Assembly (NCBI RefSeq): GCF_900547205.1
Contig: NZ_URFY01000037.1
Span: forward strand, 1-44,156
Direction: 5' to 3'
Origin: an uncultured Bacteroides sp.
GTDB lineage: Bacteria; Bacteroidota; Bacteroidia; Bacteroidales; Bacteroidaceae
Length of the DNA: 44,156 nt
A program made the position numbers and the translations under genes. The notes beneath the pieces are model-generated. The model had not been told where the DNA came from. It made no database searches and saw only the letters and a program-made list of their open reading frames with translations. Below, one piece after another: positions 33,120-41,999 of the stretch. How positions within the stretch are numbered: position 1 is the first letter of the stretch; every line of letters starts with the position of its first letter.

Positions 33120-33563
33120 ATGAAAGAATCAGAAGAGAACTATCTCCCGCGCGAGATTAAATTGTTGGTGATTCATTGCAGCGCGACGCGCTGCAATGCT
33201 CCCTTCTCCGTCGAACAACTCCGTCTGTGTCATTTGCAACGTGGCTTCACGGATATCGGTTATCACTTTTACATCACCCGCAATGGTGAGCTTCACCACT
33301 GCCGTCCGGTATCGGAACCGGGTGCACACGTGCGAGGTTTCAATCGGCATAGTATCGGAATCTGCTATGAGGGCGGGTTGGATGAAGAAGGTCGCCCGAC
33401 AGATACGAGGACTCAGGCGCAGCGGCTGTCGCTGATTGATTTGCTAACGATTCTCAGGTATCAGTATCCGGAGGCGCAAATCTTAGGGCATTATCAGCTT
33501 AGTGCGAAGATCAATAAGGCGCGCCCCGTATTCAATGCTCAAAAGGAGTACGCAAATTTATAA
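33120..33563 (+). CDS. N-acetylmuramoyl-L-alanine amidase family, probably inactive
   Basis: A 147-aa Amidase_2 (T7-lysozyme/PGRP fold) protein. Active relatives bind zinc through two histidines and a cysteine and cut between muramic acid and L-alanine. His19 (LLVIHCSAT), Tyr48 (IGYHFYIT) and His124 (ILGHYQLS) are present. The third zinc ligand, expected as Cys in a K-A-C-P-C-F motif, is Arg135 (NKARPVFNA), and the usual G-H-R-D-L is GHYQL. The enzyme may therefore be inactive or use another ligand. It has no signal peptide. It follows the smalltalk gene by 20 bp and ends at a 24-bp perfect hairpin. Confidence 0.85.
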   Translation: MKESEENYLPREIKLLVIHCSATRCNAPFSVEQLRLCHLQRGFTDIGYHFYITRNGELHHCRPVSEPGAHVRGFNRHSIGICYEGGLDEEGRPTDTRTQAQRLSLIDLLTILRYQYPEAQILGHYQLSAKINKARPVFNAQKEYANL

Positions 33564-33568
33564 AAACT

Positions 33569-33621
33569 AGGGGATGTGCATTCTATGTTTCTTGCGTAGA
33601 AACATAGAATGCACATCCCCT
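33569..33621. terminator. Perfect 24-bp hairpin, bidirectional terminator
   Basis: Arms 33569-33592 and 33598-33621 are perfect reverse complements around a 5-nt loop (TGCGT). They begin AGGGGATGTGCATTC. It lies between the convergent amidase and DUF4248 genes, with A/T-rich sequence on both sides. Confidence 0.9.
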
Positions 33622-33649
33622 TATTATTTGTATCTGTTCTTTCTTTCCT

Positions 33650-33883
33650 CTAAAAATCCCCCGGCTTCCCCCAATAATAAGTGATTAACCGTACCTCCCT
33701 CACAGAAAATGCTTTTGTATTGGGATGAAAATCCGTAGCCAGTATCTCATCCATCAGTGGCTTACATCTCCGTACCCAACGACGAAGTTTATTAACTGAA
33801 GCACGAATCGTCAAATCAGGAAAATACATTTGTGCCAACTCTTTTTTATTATAACATTTCACTACAAAATCAGAATGTTCCAT
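33650..33883 (-). CDS. DUF4248-family small protein
   Basis: A 77-aa protein recognised as DUF4248 by KCYNKKELAQMYFPDLT followed by SVNKLRRWVRRCKPLMDEI. The KKELAQMYF part looks like the start of a helix-turn-helix, with a basic recognition helix next, so DNA binding is plausible but unproven. In Bacteroides this gene regularly sits convergent to the amidase of the HU-smalltalk-amidase trio, as it does here. It has no signal peptide or enzymatic motif. A near-match to a -7 box (TATCTTTA) lies about 30 bp upstream. Confidence 0.8.
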   Translation of the reverse strand: MEHSDFVVKCYNKKELAQMYFPDLTIRASVNKLRRWVRRCKPLMDEILATDFHPNTKAFSVREVRLITYYWGKPGDF

Positions 33884-34219
33884 TATACCTTTATATTTGA
33901 TTATTATGCTATAAAGATACTAAATAATCTATTTATTTACAAATAATATATTACTTTACTTCTATTTTTCACATAGAGAATATTGCAAAAAAATATATCA
34001 ACAATCTTCACAGACAGTTGATATAGTGGGGGAAATTACACCAGATGTGAATCTGATGCAAACACAGATTAGGAGTACCGTCGTACATCAGCTAATCTGC
34101 GTTTTAGCAGGTGAATCATGTTTTTAGGCATGAAACTAGGGACCTACACTTTTTTAATCTCATCTCACCTCGACCACCCTAATCACTTAGGACATCACAA
34201 CATTATATTTTATACCATT
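33884..34219. other. Gene-free boundary between accessory island and capsule operon
   Basis: A 336-bp A/T-rich stretch without a credible gene. It contains an inverted repeat, AAACACAGATTAG (34060-34072) and CTAATCTGCGTTT (34092-34104, one mismatch), with GTAC...GTAC inside. It may be the terminator of the leftward capsule operon that ends at 34220, though no strong T-run follows. No integrase or attachment site was recognised. Confidence 0.5.
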
Positions 34220-34846
34220 CTAGAATTTCTTACCGAAACAGATATTAATAAAGGTCTTCACCAATATTTTAAAATCAAACAGCCAGGAACGATGTTGCAA
34301 ATAAAACAAATCGTACCTCAAACGGCGCAACATTTTCTCCATTGTATCTGTATAGCCGTTGTGCAAAGTTGCGTATGAAGTAACTCCCGGACGAATCTGA
34401 TATAAGTATTGATAACGAGGATCCTGCTCCATTATTTGGTCAATATAAAACTTTCTCTCCGGACGAGGCCCTATAAAAGCCATATCGCCACAAAAGACAT
34501 TCCACAATTGAGGCAATTCATCTAAATGATGTTCACGCAAAAATCTTCCGATTTTTGTCAATCGTACATCCTTTCCTCCTGCGTAAAGCTGAGGTCCCAT
34601 TGACTCTGCATCCAATCGCATACTGCGAAACTTATAGATGTAAAACGGACGTCCGAAACGACCGATACGTTCTTGCTTGAATATAGCCGGTCCGCCGTCT
34701 TCTCGCTTCACAGCTATATAGCAGATAAGAAACAACGGAGAAAAAATGATTAGTAAAATTGCAGCAATCATACAATCTCCAAGTCGCTTGACATTACGCT
34801 CGAAAGCATTCATTCCGTCAGGAATGAACTCTACACTATACCCCAT
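34220..34846 (-). CDS. Initiating sugar-phosphate transferase (bacterial sugar transferase family)
   Basis: A 208-aa membrane protein of the WcaJ/PglC family that transfers a sugar-1-phosphate onto undecaprenyl phosphate, the first step of capsule repeat-unit assembly. One N-terminal membrane helix (about 24-45, CMIAAILLIIFSPLFLICYI) is followed by the catalytic domain with FKQERIGRFGRPFYIYKFRSM, DELPQLWNVFCGDMAFIGPRPE and RPGVTSYATL. It has the short PglC-like form without the extra N-terminal helices of WcaJ. It is the last gene of the leftward operon, set apart from the preceding gene by 282 bp. The sugar cannot be read from sequence. Confidence 0.93.
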   Translation of the reverse strand: MGYSVEFIPDGMNAFERNVKRLGDCMIAAILLIIFSPLFLICYIAVKREDGGPAIFKQERIGRFGRPFYIYKFRSMRLDAESMGPQLYAGGKDVRLTKIGRFLREHHLDELPQLWNVFCGDMAFIGPRPERKFYIDQIMEQDPRYQYLYQIRPGVTSYATLHNGYTDTMEKMLRRLRYDLFYLQHRSWLFDFKILVKTFINICFGKKF

Positions 34847-35128
34847 AAATATTAAATTGTAAATTTGATAAGTATCTATTAAACTATAAAGTCAACTATA
34901 TTGACAGTTAACTAAACTTTGATCTATTTTTATGATTAACAATTAAGTTAGAATGCAATATTCATGGCAGAAATACCGGACAATCTGTTCCACCGGATAA
35001 TAATTTTCTTAAAAATATCCATATTATTTTTAACAGAATGAAAAAATAGTCATCTTACAACTGTATATTATTAAGTTAATTAAAACAGCATTTTAGCAAC
35101 CTGCTATGCACTACAAACATTAAACATC
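34847..35128. other. Gap within the capsule operon
   Basis: A 282-bp A/T-rich stretch. A minus-strand frame at 34948-35022 (MDIFKKIIIRWNRLSGISAM, then NIAF and a stop) looks like the start of a lost gene, but the fragment is too short to assign. No clear promoter of the TTTG/TAnnTTTG type was found on the minus strand for the sugar transferase. Confidence 0.4.
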
Positions 35129-35920
35129 CTACGAACACGATATGGATAACCTTTGTATTTTTTTTCTCAATTTATGGAAAAGATAAGTAGGTGAAAATTT
35201 AAAGAGAAATACAAATATAGCCTTATACTTGGAATAATTAAGTACATTTTCATACAACACAATATTATATTTTACCAAATCCCACTTTTTATTAGACAAT
35301 GAACCTTTCCTTACTCTATATATTGATAATGGCTCCGTAAGCCCATAGGCGATATGACATTTTTGAAGAAGTAAAATCCATACTCCCCAATCTTGCCTTT
35401 TCCTTATAGCAGGCATATACACTTTACCTACTACTTCTGCGTTGTACATGGCAGTTAAACATCCTATTCTATTATTTTTAATAATAGAACAGAATGTTTC
35501 TTTCTCACTACAAACTTCAATACCGAGTAATTTCCCCTCTTCGTCGGTTTCCAAATAAGAAGTGTAACTAAACACACAGTTCATTTCAGACATAAATAAC
35601 AACTGTTTCTCTAACTTATTTGGGCACCATTTATCATCACTATCACAAAATGCGATATAGTTGCCTTGAGCTTCCTTTATCGAATTATTTCTAGCAACAC
35701 CAGCTCCTCCATTTTGTGACAATTGAAAAACTTTAATCCGCTTATCTTTCAAAGCAAATTTTTCAATTATATAAAATGTATCATCCGTAGACTGATCATC
35801 TGTAATTAGCAATTCCCAATTTGTATATGTTTGCGCTATAATAGAATCAATTGTCTCTCTTACAAATTTCGCAGAATTGTAAGTTGGAGTAATAATAGAT
35901 ACTAATCCGTAATCGTTCAT
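35129..35920 (-). CDS. Family 2 glycosyltransferase
   Basis: A 263-aa GT-A-fold inverting glycosyltransferase. The N-terminal motif VSIITPTYNSAKFVRETIDS, then WELLITDDQSTDD, and the metal-binding D-x-D region AFCDSDDKW (about 91-99) are typical of family GT2. The acceptor-binding half ends in a basic region without a membrane helix, so it is a peripheral cytoplasmic enzyme. It begins 2 bp downstream of the UDP-glucose dehydrogenase stop codon, in the same transcription unit. Donor and acceptor are unknown; UDP-glucuronate from the neighbour is one candidate donor. Confidence 0.92.
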   Translation of the reverse strand: MNDYGLVSIITPTYNSAKFVRETIDSIIAQTYTNWELLITDDQSTDDTFYIIEKFALKDKRIKVFQLSQNGGAGVARNNSIKEAQGNYIAFCDSDDKWCPNKLEKQLLFMSEMNCVFSYTSYLETDEEGKLLGIEVCSEKETFCSIIKNNRIGCLTAMYNAEVVGKVYMPAIRKRQDWGVWILLLQKCHIAYGLTEPLSIYRVRKGSLSNKKWDLVKYNIVLYENVLNYSKYKAIFVFLFKFSPTYLFHKLRKKIQRLSISCS

Positions 35921-35922
35921 TT

Positions 35923-37236
35923 TTATTTTTCCCCTATTCTTGTGTAAACAAAGCCTAGTTCTTCAAGTTCTTCACGATTCCAAATATTGCGACCATCCAC
36001 AATCACATTACCTACCATACTCTTCCTCAGCACATTCCAATCCGGCATTCTAAATTGACGCCATTCCGTCATCAGAACCAAACAATCAGCTTCATTAGCT
36101 GCATCATACAGATTCTCGCAATATTGCACTTTATTCCCTATTCGACGCCTAGACTCATCCATAGCAACCGGATCGAATACTTTTACCTTAGCACCATCAG
36201 TAAGCAACTTCTCAATTACGACCAATGCAGGTGCCTCGCGCATATCATCAGTTTCTGGTTTAAAAGCCAATCCTAACATCGCAACAGTTTTCCCATTTAG
36301 GTTACCAGCAAGTGCAACTAGTTTTTCATATACAATACTTTTTTGCCTTTCGTTTACCCGTTCAACTGCTTCTATCACTTCCATATGAATACCATTTTCC
36401 AAAGCTGTATGCACCAAGGCCTTCACATCTTTCGGAAAGCAACTACCGCCATATCCACAACCGGCATAAAGGAACTTCTGTCCAATACGTGAGTCACTGC
36501 CTATACCTTTTCGCACGTTATCCACATTTGCTCCTACCCATTCGCATAAATTGGCAATATCGTTCATGAACGAGATACGAGTAGCTAACATAGCATTTGC
36601 CGCATACTTCGTCATTTCAGCACTAAGTATGTCCATAAAAATCACGCGCATATTCTGGATTAGGAAAGGTTTATACAGTCTCTCCATCATCATTGCGGCT
36701 CTTTTACTCTCTGTACCTACCACTACACGATCAGGACTCATAAAATCCTTAATTGCAGTTCCTTCTTTCAAGAACTCTGGGTTACTGGCAACATCGAAAG
36801 GTATCTCCACTCCACGCTTATCCAACTCTGCTTGCACAAACTCTTTTACTATCTTTGCGGTACCTACAGGTACAGTACTCTTAGTTACCAATACAGTATA
36901 CTTGTTTATATATTGTCCAAACTGTTTAGCTACAGCTAAAACATATTTTAAATCAGCCGATCCATCCTCATCGGGAGGCGTGCCCACAGCGGAAAACACC
37001 ACCTCTACATCGTTTAATATTGAAGCTAATTTAGTAGTAAACTTCAATCGCCCATAATCTACGTTACGTTTCACCAACTCATCCAATCCTGGTTCATATA
37101 TAGGCACTTCACCTTCAAGTAACTTATTTATTTTTCTCTCATCCACATCAACACAAGTCACCTGATTACCCATTTCTGCAAAACAGGTACCACTAACTAA
37201 ACCGACATAACCGGTTCCTACTATTGCTATATTCAT
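35923..37236 (-). CDS. ugd: UDP-glucose 6-dehydrogenase
   Basis: A 437-aa NAD-dependent enzyme that oxidises UDP-glucose to UDP-glucuronate in two steps. The N-terminal Rossmann motif is AIVGTGYVGLVSGTCFAEMG. Further family motifs are TKSTVPVGTA and SNPEFLKEGTAI. The catalytic Cys266 is in GCGYGGSCFPKD. Its C-terminal domain has VAMLGLAFKPETDDMREAP. Length is normal. Its presence implies a glucuronic (or derived uronic) acid in the polysaccharide. It is linked by a 2-bp gap to the next gene, a GT2 glycosyltransferase. Confidence 0.97.
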   Translation of the reverse strand: MNIAIVGTGYVGLVSGTCFAEMGNQVTCVDVDERKINKLLEGEVPIYEPGLDELVKRNVDYGRLKFTTKLASILNDVEVVFSAVGTPPDEDGSADLKYVLAVAKQFGQYINKYTVLVTKSTVPVGTAKIVKEFVQAELDKRGVEIPFDVASNPEFLKEGTAIKDFMSPDRVVVGTESKRAAMMMERLYKPFLIQNMRVIFMDILSAEMTKYAANAMLATRISFMNDIANLCEWVGANVDNVRKGIGSDSRIGQKFLYAGCGYGGSCFPKDVKALVHTALENGIHMEVIEAVERVNERQKSIVYEKLVALAGNLNGKTVAMLGLAFKPETDDMREAPALVVIEKLLTDGAKVKVFDPVAMDESRRRIGNKVQYCENLYDAANEADCLVLMTEWRQFRMPDWNVLRKSMVGNVIVDGRNIWNREELEELGFVYTRIGEK

Positions 37237-37332
37237 TGAAGATATAATATTTATGAGAATCAGTAGCTGAACTCTGATTCTAAGTTCAAAAAATTAGAAA
37301 GTCATTATTATAAATGGAAATTCTTCCATATT

Positions 37333-38142
37333 TCAGCGAGAATAATATTTTACAGCTCCCTTAAACATCAAATACACTTCTCTTCCAAAAGAATGCTTAT
37401 TTTTATACAGGCGATACTTCCTTATAGCAAAATAAAATATCATCAGCGGAAAAAAGAATTTAGATAAACAAGCAAACAAAGCACCTCTCCCTACTTCATA
37501 ATTTTGATTAAATTGAATACCAGAATGAAGGCAATCTGGATGTTTTACTATAACTCCAGGAACATAATACATACTACTCCCTGCTTTATAACAGTCCATT
37601 AAAAAAGTTAGATATTCTCCTAAGGGGAATTTTGCACCTAAACCAAAAAGGGTATTAAATAGAACGTTCTTTTCTATTATAGTCTTTCTGAAGGTAATTT
37701 CTATATCAGAAATATTTTTCAAAGTATATTTGTTATGCTTGAAAGAGTTGACACTATAAGATTTGAAGTATTTTCCCGAAAAATATTGAGACTGGAATGT
37801 AATGACATCAGCATCTTTATGTTCTAAATAGGCGTTGGATATTCTAATCACAGAATCATGTTCCAGCACAACATCATCATCTACAAAAACTCCTATATCA
37901 CCTTTCATATGCATCATTGCCATATTTCGACTATTAGAAGTCCCCCTATCAGACACCGAAATCACATGTATATTTTTATGAAAAACAGTGAATTCATTTT
38001 GAGGTACAGCAATATTGATACATTGATTTATTACAATAACAGAACAATCATTTAAATCTATATTCTTAAATATAGGATATAAAAACTTACTATCAATTCT
38101 ATTAATTGTAGCTACTAAGAAATCAATCTTTAAACTATCCAT
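37333..38142 (-). CDS. Glycosyltransferase, GT-A fold (family 2-like)
   Basis: A 269-aa protein with GT2-like features: DFLVATINRIDSKFLYPIFK at the start, ISVSDRGTSNSRNMAMMHMK, and the metal-binding GVFVDDDVVLE at about 90-100. The C-terminal part (GRGALFACLSKFFFPLMIFY) contains a hydrophobic segment, suggesting membrane association. It overlaps the end of the polymerase gene by 13 bp and is followed by a 96-bp gap before ugd. The transferred sugar is unknown. The low GC content and A/T-rich codons fit the rest of the operon. Confidence 0.82.
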   Translation of the reverse strand: MDSLKIDFLVATINRIDSKFLYPIFKNIDLNDCSVIVINQCINIAVPQNEFTVFHKNIHVISVSDRGTSNSRNMAMMHMKGDIGVFVDDDVVLEHDSVIRISNAYLEHKDADVITFQSQYFSGKYFKSYSVNSFKHNKYTLKNISDIEITFRKTIIEKNVLFNTLFGLGAKFPLGEYLTFLMDCYKAGSSMYYVPGVIVKHPDCLHSGIQFNQNYEVGRGALFACLSKFFFPLMIFYFAIRKYRLYKNKHSFGREVYLMFKGAVKYYSR

Positions 38143-39212
38143 GACCGATATGGTATAAACACATTAGCACTAGCAAATACATAATGTAGAAAGAAATACA
38201 CCACCAAAACATTAAGCATTAACATCATTAACTTCTGAGTTTCCTTCGTCGAACTTTTTATTAACAAAATCCAAATGCCAATAGTAGAAAGCTGAAAAAT
38301 AAAAACAAGTCTCTGTTGAAAAACATACATCTGAAAGAACGAATAATAACAGATAATTGACAAAACAAAAATATTAAAAAAGAGATTGAAGTTTTTGTTT
38401 TCTGAAAGCTTATTACGATACTTTAAACAAAGCACTAATAGAACGAACTTCTCAATTAAAGCAATGTTAATCTTACCGGTCATTCCTCCCCAAACTTCAT
38501 GTTCTGAATACTCTAACACGCTCTCACCCAGAAATGATGGAAGATATGATCCCAGTGTTCCTACTATATTTATAAACGAAAGTAATATTGAAACTATTAT
38601 AAAACCCATAATTGACCTATTGCTATATCTCCTATTTAAAAAGAAATACAAAGGCAAAACAATATACAAACTTGTATGAAATAAAATCGCTATAATATTG
38701 ATTACAATATATTTTAAAAGCTTGCGCTCTTCCACATACTTCAACGAAGTAAAAAATATCGATATAGCTATACCTTGCCTGACAAACATCATATTTGCTT
38801 GTAAATATCCATACCTCATATAAAGCAATATAGCTAAAAAACAAAAAAAAGAATACCTATTTAGAGCAACAAAAAGCAAACCAACTGTAATAATACTTGA
38901 GATCAAAAAAACAATATCAATCGTCCCCCCAAATGATTTTACAATACTATTCAGAATAAAATAGCCTGGTTCCATTCTAGAAACAACAAACAATTCTGGA
39001 TTACTACACAAATCTTCAAATGGTGGAATTCTATTAAATGCATCAACATATGCTGTCCAGTCATTGCCTGTTTCAAATCTAGTCCCACTAAACAGGATTA
39101 GCAAACTTATAAGTAAAATCAATAAACTATTTCGATTATTTTTACTCAGTTTTACATAATCAAAAGTAGAGCACAAAGAGACTAAAACTATTAGAAAAAT
39201 ATATGGGAGCAT
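38130..39212 (-). CDS. EpsG-family polysaccharide polymerase (Wzy-like)
   Basis: A 360-aa integral membrane protein with about ten hydrophobic segments. The EpsG-type signature is at the start: SLLILFSGTRFETGNDWTAY, followed by the periplasmic FVVSRMEPGYFILNSIVKSF. EpsG proteins join repeat units in the periplasm, the role of Wzy. It overlaps the preceding GT2 gene by 22 bp and the next glycosyltransferase by 13 bp. As in most Wzy proteins, sequence similarity outside the first third is low. Together with the Wzx flippase upstream it defines a Wzx/Wzy-type pathway. Confidence 0.88.
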   Translation of the reverse strand: MLPYIFLIVLVSLCSTFDYVKLSKNNRNSLLILLISLLILFSGTRFETGNDWTAYVDAFNRIPPFEDLCSNPELFVVSRMEPGYFILNSIVKSFGGTIDIVFLISSIITVGLLFVALNRYSFFCFLAILLYMRYGYLQANMMFVRQGIAISIFFTSLKYVEERKLLKYIVINIIAILFHTSLYIVLPLYFFLNRRYSNRSIMGFIIVSILLSFINIVGTLGSYLPSFLGESVLEYSEHEVWGGMTGKINIALIEKFVLLVLCLKYRNKLSENKNFNLFFNIFVLSIICYYSFFQMYVFQQRLVFIFQLSTIGIWILLIKSSTKETQKLMMLMLNVLVVYFFLHYVFASANVFIPYRSWIV

Positions 39213-40210
39213 TTAATCCGAGATATCAACTTATAATAAATATAATTACACAATAAAGGTAACATATAAAATTTATACCTATATGGGAACCACCGAGATA
39301 TACTTAATCCTCTTTGATAGATTGAACATGCAAAAAATGAAAAGTTATCGATGTATTTATAGTAATCTAAGAGATTCTTTAGGTGCTGATAGACTATTCT
39401 AGGAGTTTTAACATATTCTGATTTTGTAAACCGTTCATTATCCGATATCATAAAATGAACCCATAATTGATCATCAGATAGCGATATACTATTATATTGC
39501 AAATAGTTTTGATAAATAAGCTTATGTACCTCATATCGAGATCTCATATCCTTATTCGCTACTCTAGTTACACTTCCTTGAAGTATTCTGTACTTCAATA
39601 ATACTTTATTTATATTAGCAAATTGAGTATATTTGCTCAATTCCACCCAAAATCCATAATCTTCTGCATTCCGATAAACATCTTGATAACATAAGTGATA
39701 TTGATCTATTACTGACTTTCTTATTATCACAGAAGGGTGAGCAAAACAAGTAGTAAATAAAAGAGTAGCATTATTAACTAAAGGATTCCGTTTAAAACGA
39801 TGAATATAACCGTTAACTGATTTTCCAAAAACCTCAATATTCGTACCACAGACACCTATTTCACTATGCTTTTCCATAAAAGACACCTGTTCTTCTATTC
39901 GTTGAGGGAGACTAATATCATCAGCATCCATTCTCACAATATAAGTCCCTAATGCATATTCAATGCCTTTATTCAAAGAAAATATCAGACCCTCATTTTT
40001 AGAATTAACCAATATTTTTATCCTTTCATCTGAATATCCATTTATGATATCTAACGAACCATCTGTAGATCCATCATCTATAATGATAAACTCAAATCTT
40101 TTGTAAGTTTGTGATAGAATACTGTCTATAGCTTCCTTTAAGAAAGGAGCACCATTATAAACAGCCATCACAACTGAAACTAAAGGGGTAGTATTCATAA
40201 ACATATCCAA
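39191..40210 (-). CDS. Family 2 glycosyltransferase
   Basis: A 339-aa GT2 enzyme with PLVSVVMAVYNGAPFLKEAI at the start, FEFIIIDDGSTDGSLDII, and the D-x-D metal site YIVRMDADDISLPQRIEEQ at about 91-109. The C-terminal third has a hydrophobic/aromatic stretch (RYKFYMLPLLCNYIYYKLIS) that may anchor it to the membrane. The start may be Met1 (40210) or Met5 (40198). Either way it overlaps or abuts the fucosyltransferase stop codon at 40195. Donor and acceptor are unknown. Confidence 0.9.
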   Translation of the reverse strand: MDMFMNTTPLVSVVMAVYNGAPFLKEAIDSILSQTYKRFEFIIIDDGSTDGSLDIINGYSDERIKILVNSKNEGLIFSLNKGIEYALGTYIVRMDADDISLPQRIEEQVSFMEKHSEIGVCGTNIEVFGKSVNGYIHRFKRNPLVNNATLLFTTCFAHPSVIIRKSVIDQYHLCYQDVYRNAEDYGFWVELSKYTQFANINKVLLKYRILQGSVTRVANKDMRSRYEVHKLIYQNYLQYNSISLSDDQLWVHFMISDNERFTKSEYVKTPRIVYQHLKNLLDYYKYIDNFSFFACSIYQRGLSISRWFPYRYKFYMLPLLCNYIYYKLISRIKCSHIFF

Positions 40211-41052
40211 GTTGCGGGTATAATATCATCAATGCTTACACGGTTATCATTAATCCACCTTTTAGGTGATATAACTATTTTATCCAGATTAGTATTAAGC
40301 CAAGCTCCCCACCAACTAAACGAGCTATTTGCTATAATGTTATGTTTACAAGAGGACATTAAATACATATCCCAAAAAGAGTTTGCACCAGTATTATGAG
40401 AAACTGCAGTACAATTATGCAAATTCAAATTTCGCAAACACCATTCCACATCATTTGAGAAAAGAAATATTTTCATATTTGAGACATTTCTATCCATATA
40501 GTCCAATGCTCTTTGATAATAATCTAAGGTTGCAATATCTTCATATACAGAGTTGCCAACATAATCTCCTCTCCTTATGTGAATGCTGACGGAATTTGAA
40601 GACAAAATTATATTTCTGAGATTTTTATTATAGTTATCTATTTGGGGAATGGGAAAGATGAAGTTCTTCCTTATCTCACTCTCTATAAAAGAAAAGTATT
40701 TATAACTCTGCCAATACCCAATATAATACAGGTTAGATGAATCATCTAAAACGTGTTCATCATATTTCAAATATTCTTCAATATATTCTGTGCCTCGACG
40801 CTGAATCAATTTTCTTAATATCGATGAAAAGACATCTCCTCCATGAAAAGATAATTGCAAACGTTTCGATAGAGATGCTTCTTTAAACTGTACTCCAAAT
40901 ATGTTTGCCAGTTCAAAACCATTATGAAGTTTATAACGTGAGAATAACGAAGTATCAATTTCTACATTTTTATAATGGGCTTTTAAAGCACTATAAAAAG
41001 CATATTGAAACATTTGATTACCCAATCCACCTATCACTTGCACTATTTTCAT
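40195..41052 (-). CDS. GT11 family alpha-1,2-fucosyltransferase
   Basis: A 285-aa enzyme of family GT11, which transfers L-fucose from GDP-fucose in an alpha-1,2 linkage, usually to galactose, as in H antigen. Motifs: VQVIGGLGNQMFQYAFYSAL at the start, the GDP-fucose-binding SVSIHIRRGDYVG around 155-167, and the C-terminal HNIIANSSFSWWGAWLN. Length is typical. Bacteroides GT11 enzymes are known and several have been used to make fucosyllactose. GDP-fucose synthesis genes are not in this window. It belongs to the same operon as a GT10 fucosyltransferase. Confidence 0.93.
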   Translation of the reverse strand: MKIVQVIGGLGNQMFQYAFYSALKAHYKNVEIDTSLFSRYKLHNGFELANIFGVQFKEASLSKRLQLSFHGGDVFSSILRKLIQRRGTEYIEEYLKYDEHVLDDSSNLYYIGYWQSYKYFSFIESEIRKNFIFPIPQIDNYNKNLRNIILSSNSVSIHIRRGDYVGNSVYEDIATLDYYQRALDYMDRNVSNMKIFLFSNDVEWCLRNLNLHNCTAVSHNTGANSFWDMYLMSSCKHNIIANSSFSWWGAWLNTNLDKIVISPKRWINDNRVSIDDIIPATWICL

Positions 41053-41063
41053 TACTCTATAAG

Positions 41064-41759
41064 CTATATATGTATTCTATCCATACTCCATGTAACACCA
41101 CTCTTTACGATGCGAGATGGATTACCTACTACTAAAGATGAACAGGGTACATCCTTAGTCACAATTGTTCCCATGCCCACTATTGAGTCATGTCCAATCT
41201 TTACACCTTTTAATATTATCGATCTTTTACCCACCCATACATGCTCTTCTATAATTATTGGTTTAGATTGGTTTATTGGGATAGGTTTATCATTACAATA
41301 AATTGGATGGCTGTCCGTCGCCCACAGTTCTATTTCATTAGAAAACATACAATTGGGACCTATATGAATAAAATTACCTTTTCCCATGCATACTAATTCG
41401 CCGCCCCCTATTGAACACCCCTCACTAATTATGATCTTACAATCTTTACCAATTAAAACAATATTAGTATTATTCGTTTTTGTTTCGCCAACCAAAACCA
41501 CTTCGTTATTTTCTCCTGATATTGAAATAGAAAGATTTTGATGACACCCTCGAATACTTATAGAATTGCCATTACCTAATACTTTGAAACAATACTTTTT
41601 CAACTTCGAATATTCTATATTAATGCTATTACCTTTTTTAATAGAAATACGCCCTCTTTGTAATATAGCTTTTCTAATTTGTATATTAGGAATCATCAAA
41701 TAATAATACATTTTATGTAGCATAGATATAATCAAAAAACAAATGCATTTTATCATCAT
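41064..41759 (-). CDS. Hexapeptide-repeat acyltransferase
   Basis: A 231-aa left-handed beta-helix protein. The C-terminal part carries the acetyltransferase hallmarks HVWVGKRSIILKGVKIGHDS, IVGMGTIVTKDVP and SLVVGNPSRIVK, a typical maltose/galactoside O-acetyltransferase (LbH_MAT-like) end. The first ~45 residues contain a hydrophobic helix that is unusual for soluble members. Earlier turns are irregular (NISISGENNEVVLVGETKTN), suggesting a long beta-helix. It probably O- or N-acetylates a repeat-unit sugar. It lies 11 bp upstream of the GT11 gene. The catalytic histidine in this type of protein is expected within ATDSHPIY, and His is present there. Confidence 0.88.
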   Translation of the reverse strand: MMIKCICFLIISMLHKMYYYLMIPNIQIRKAILQRGRISIKKGNSINIEYSKLKKYCFKVLGNGNSISIRGCHQNLSISISGENNEVVLVGETKTNNTNIVLIGKDCKIIISEGCSIGGGELVCMGKGNFIHIGPNCMFSNEIELWATDSHPIYCNDKPIPINQSKPIIIEEHVWVGKRSIILKGVKIGHDSIVGMGTIVTKDVPCSSLVVGNPSRIVKSGVTWSMDRIHI

Positions 41760-41783
41760 ACAGTTTTTTATAATATTTATTCT

Positions 41784-41873
41784 TTAAATAATACCACATG
41801 GATTACTTGCAGCAACCCTCCCAGATGGAATATCTTTTGAAACTGAACTACCAACCACACCTATTATAGCATA
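41784..41873 (-). pseudogene. C-terminal remnant of a second hexapeptide acyltransferase
   Basis: A 29-codon frame between two stop codons reads AIIGVVGSSVSKDIPSGRVA followed by ASNPCGII and a stop. This is the standard last turn and tail of a hexapeptide acetyltransferase, but no start or beta-helix precedes it; a stop codon lies immediately upstream. It is distinct from the intact neighbour. It indicates a lost acyltransferase gene in the 240-bp gap between the flippase and the intact acyltransferase. Confidence 0.75.
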
Positions 41874-41999
41874 CTAGTTAAGTGCAAACTTCGGATAAGA
41901 GAATTTCTTAGAGTAAAAAATCTTATTAAATGAAGATATTGAGAATAATAAGAGTAATATTCTTACTTTCAAATTAGCAGCAGATCTAATTGCCCCCCT

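Noticed and set aside
34060..34104. Integrase attachment site at the island/capsule boundary
   Set aside because: Only a single imperfect inverted repeat is seen, with no direct repeat elsewhere in the window, no tRNA and no recombinase gene.
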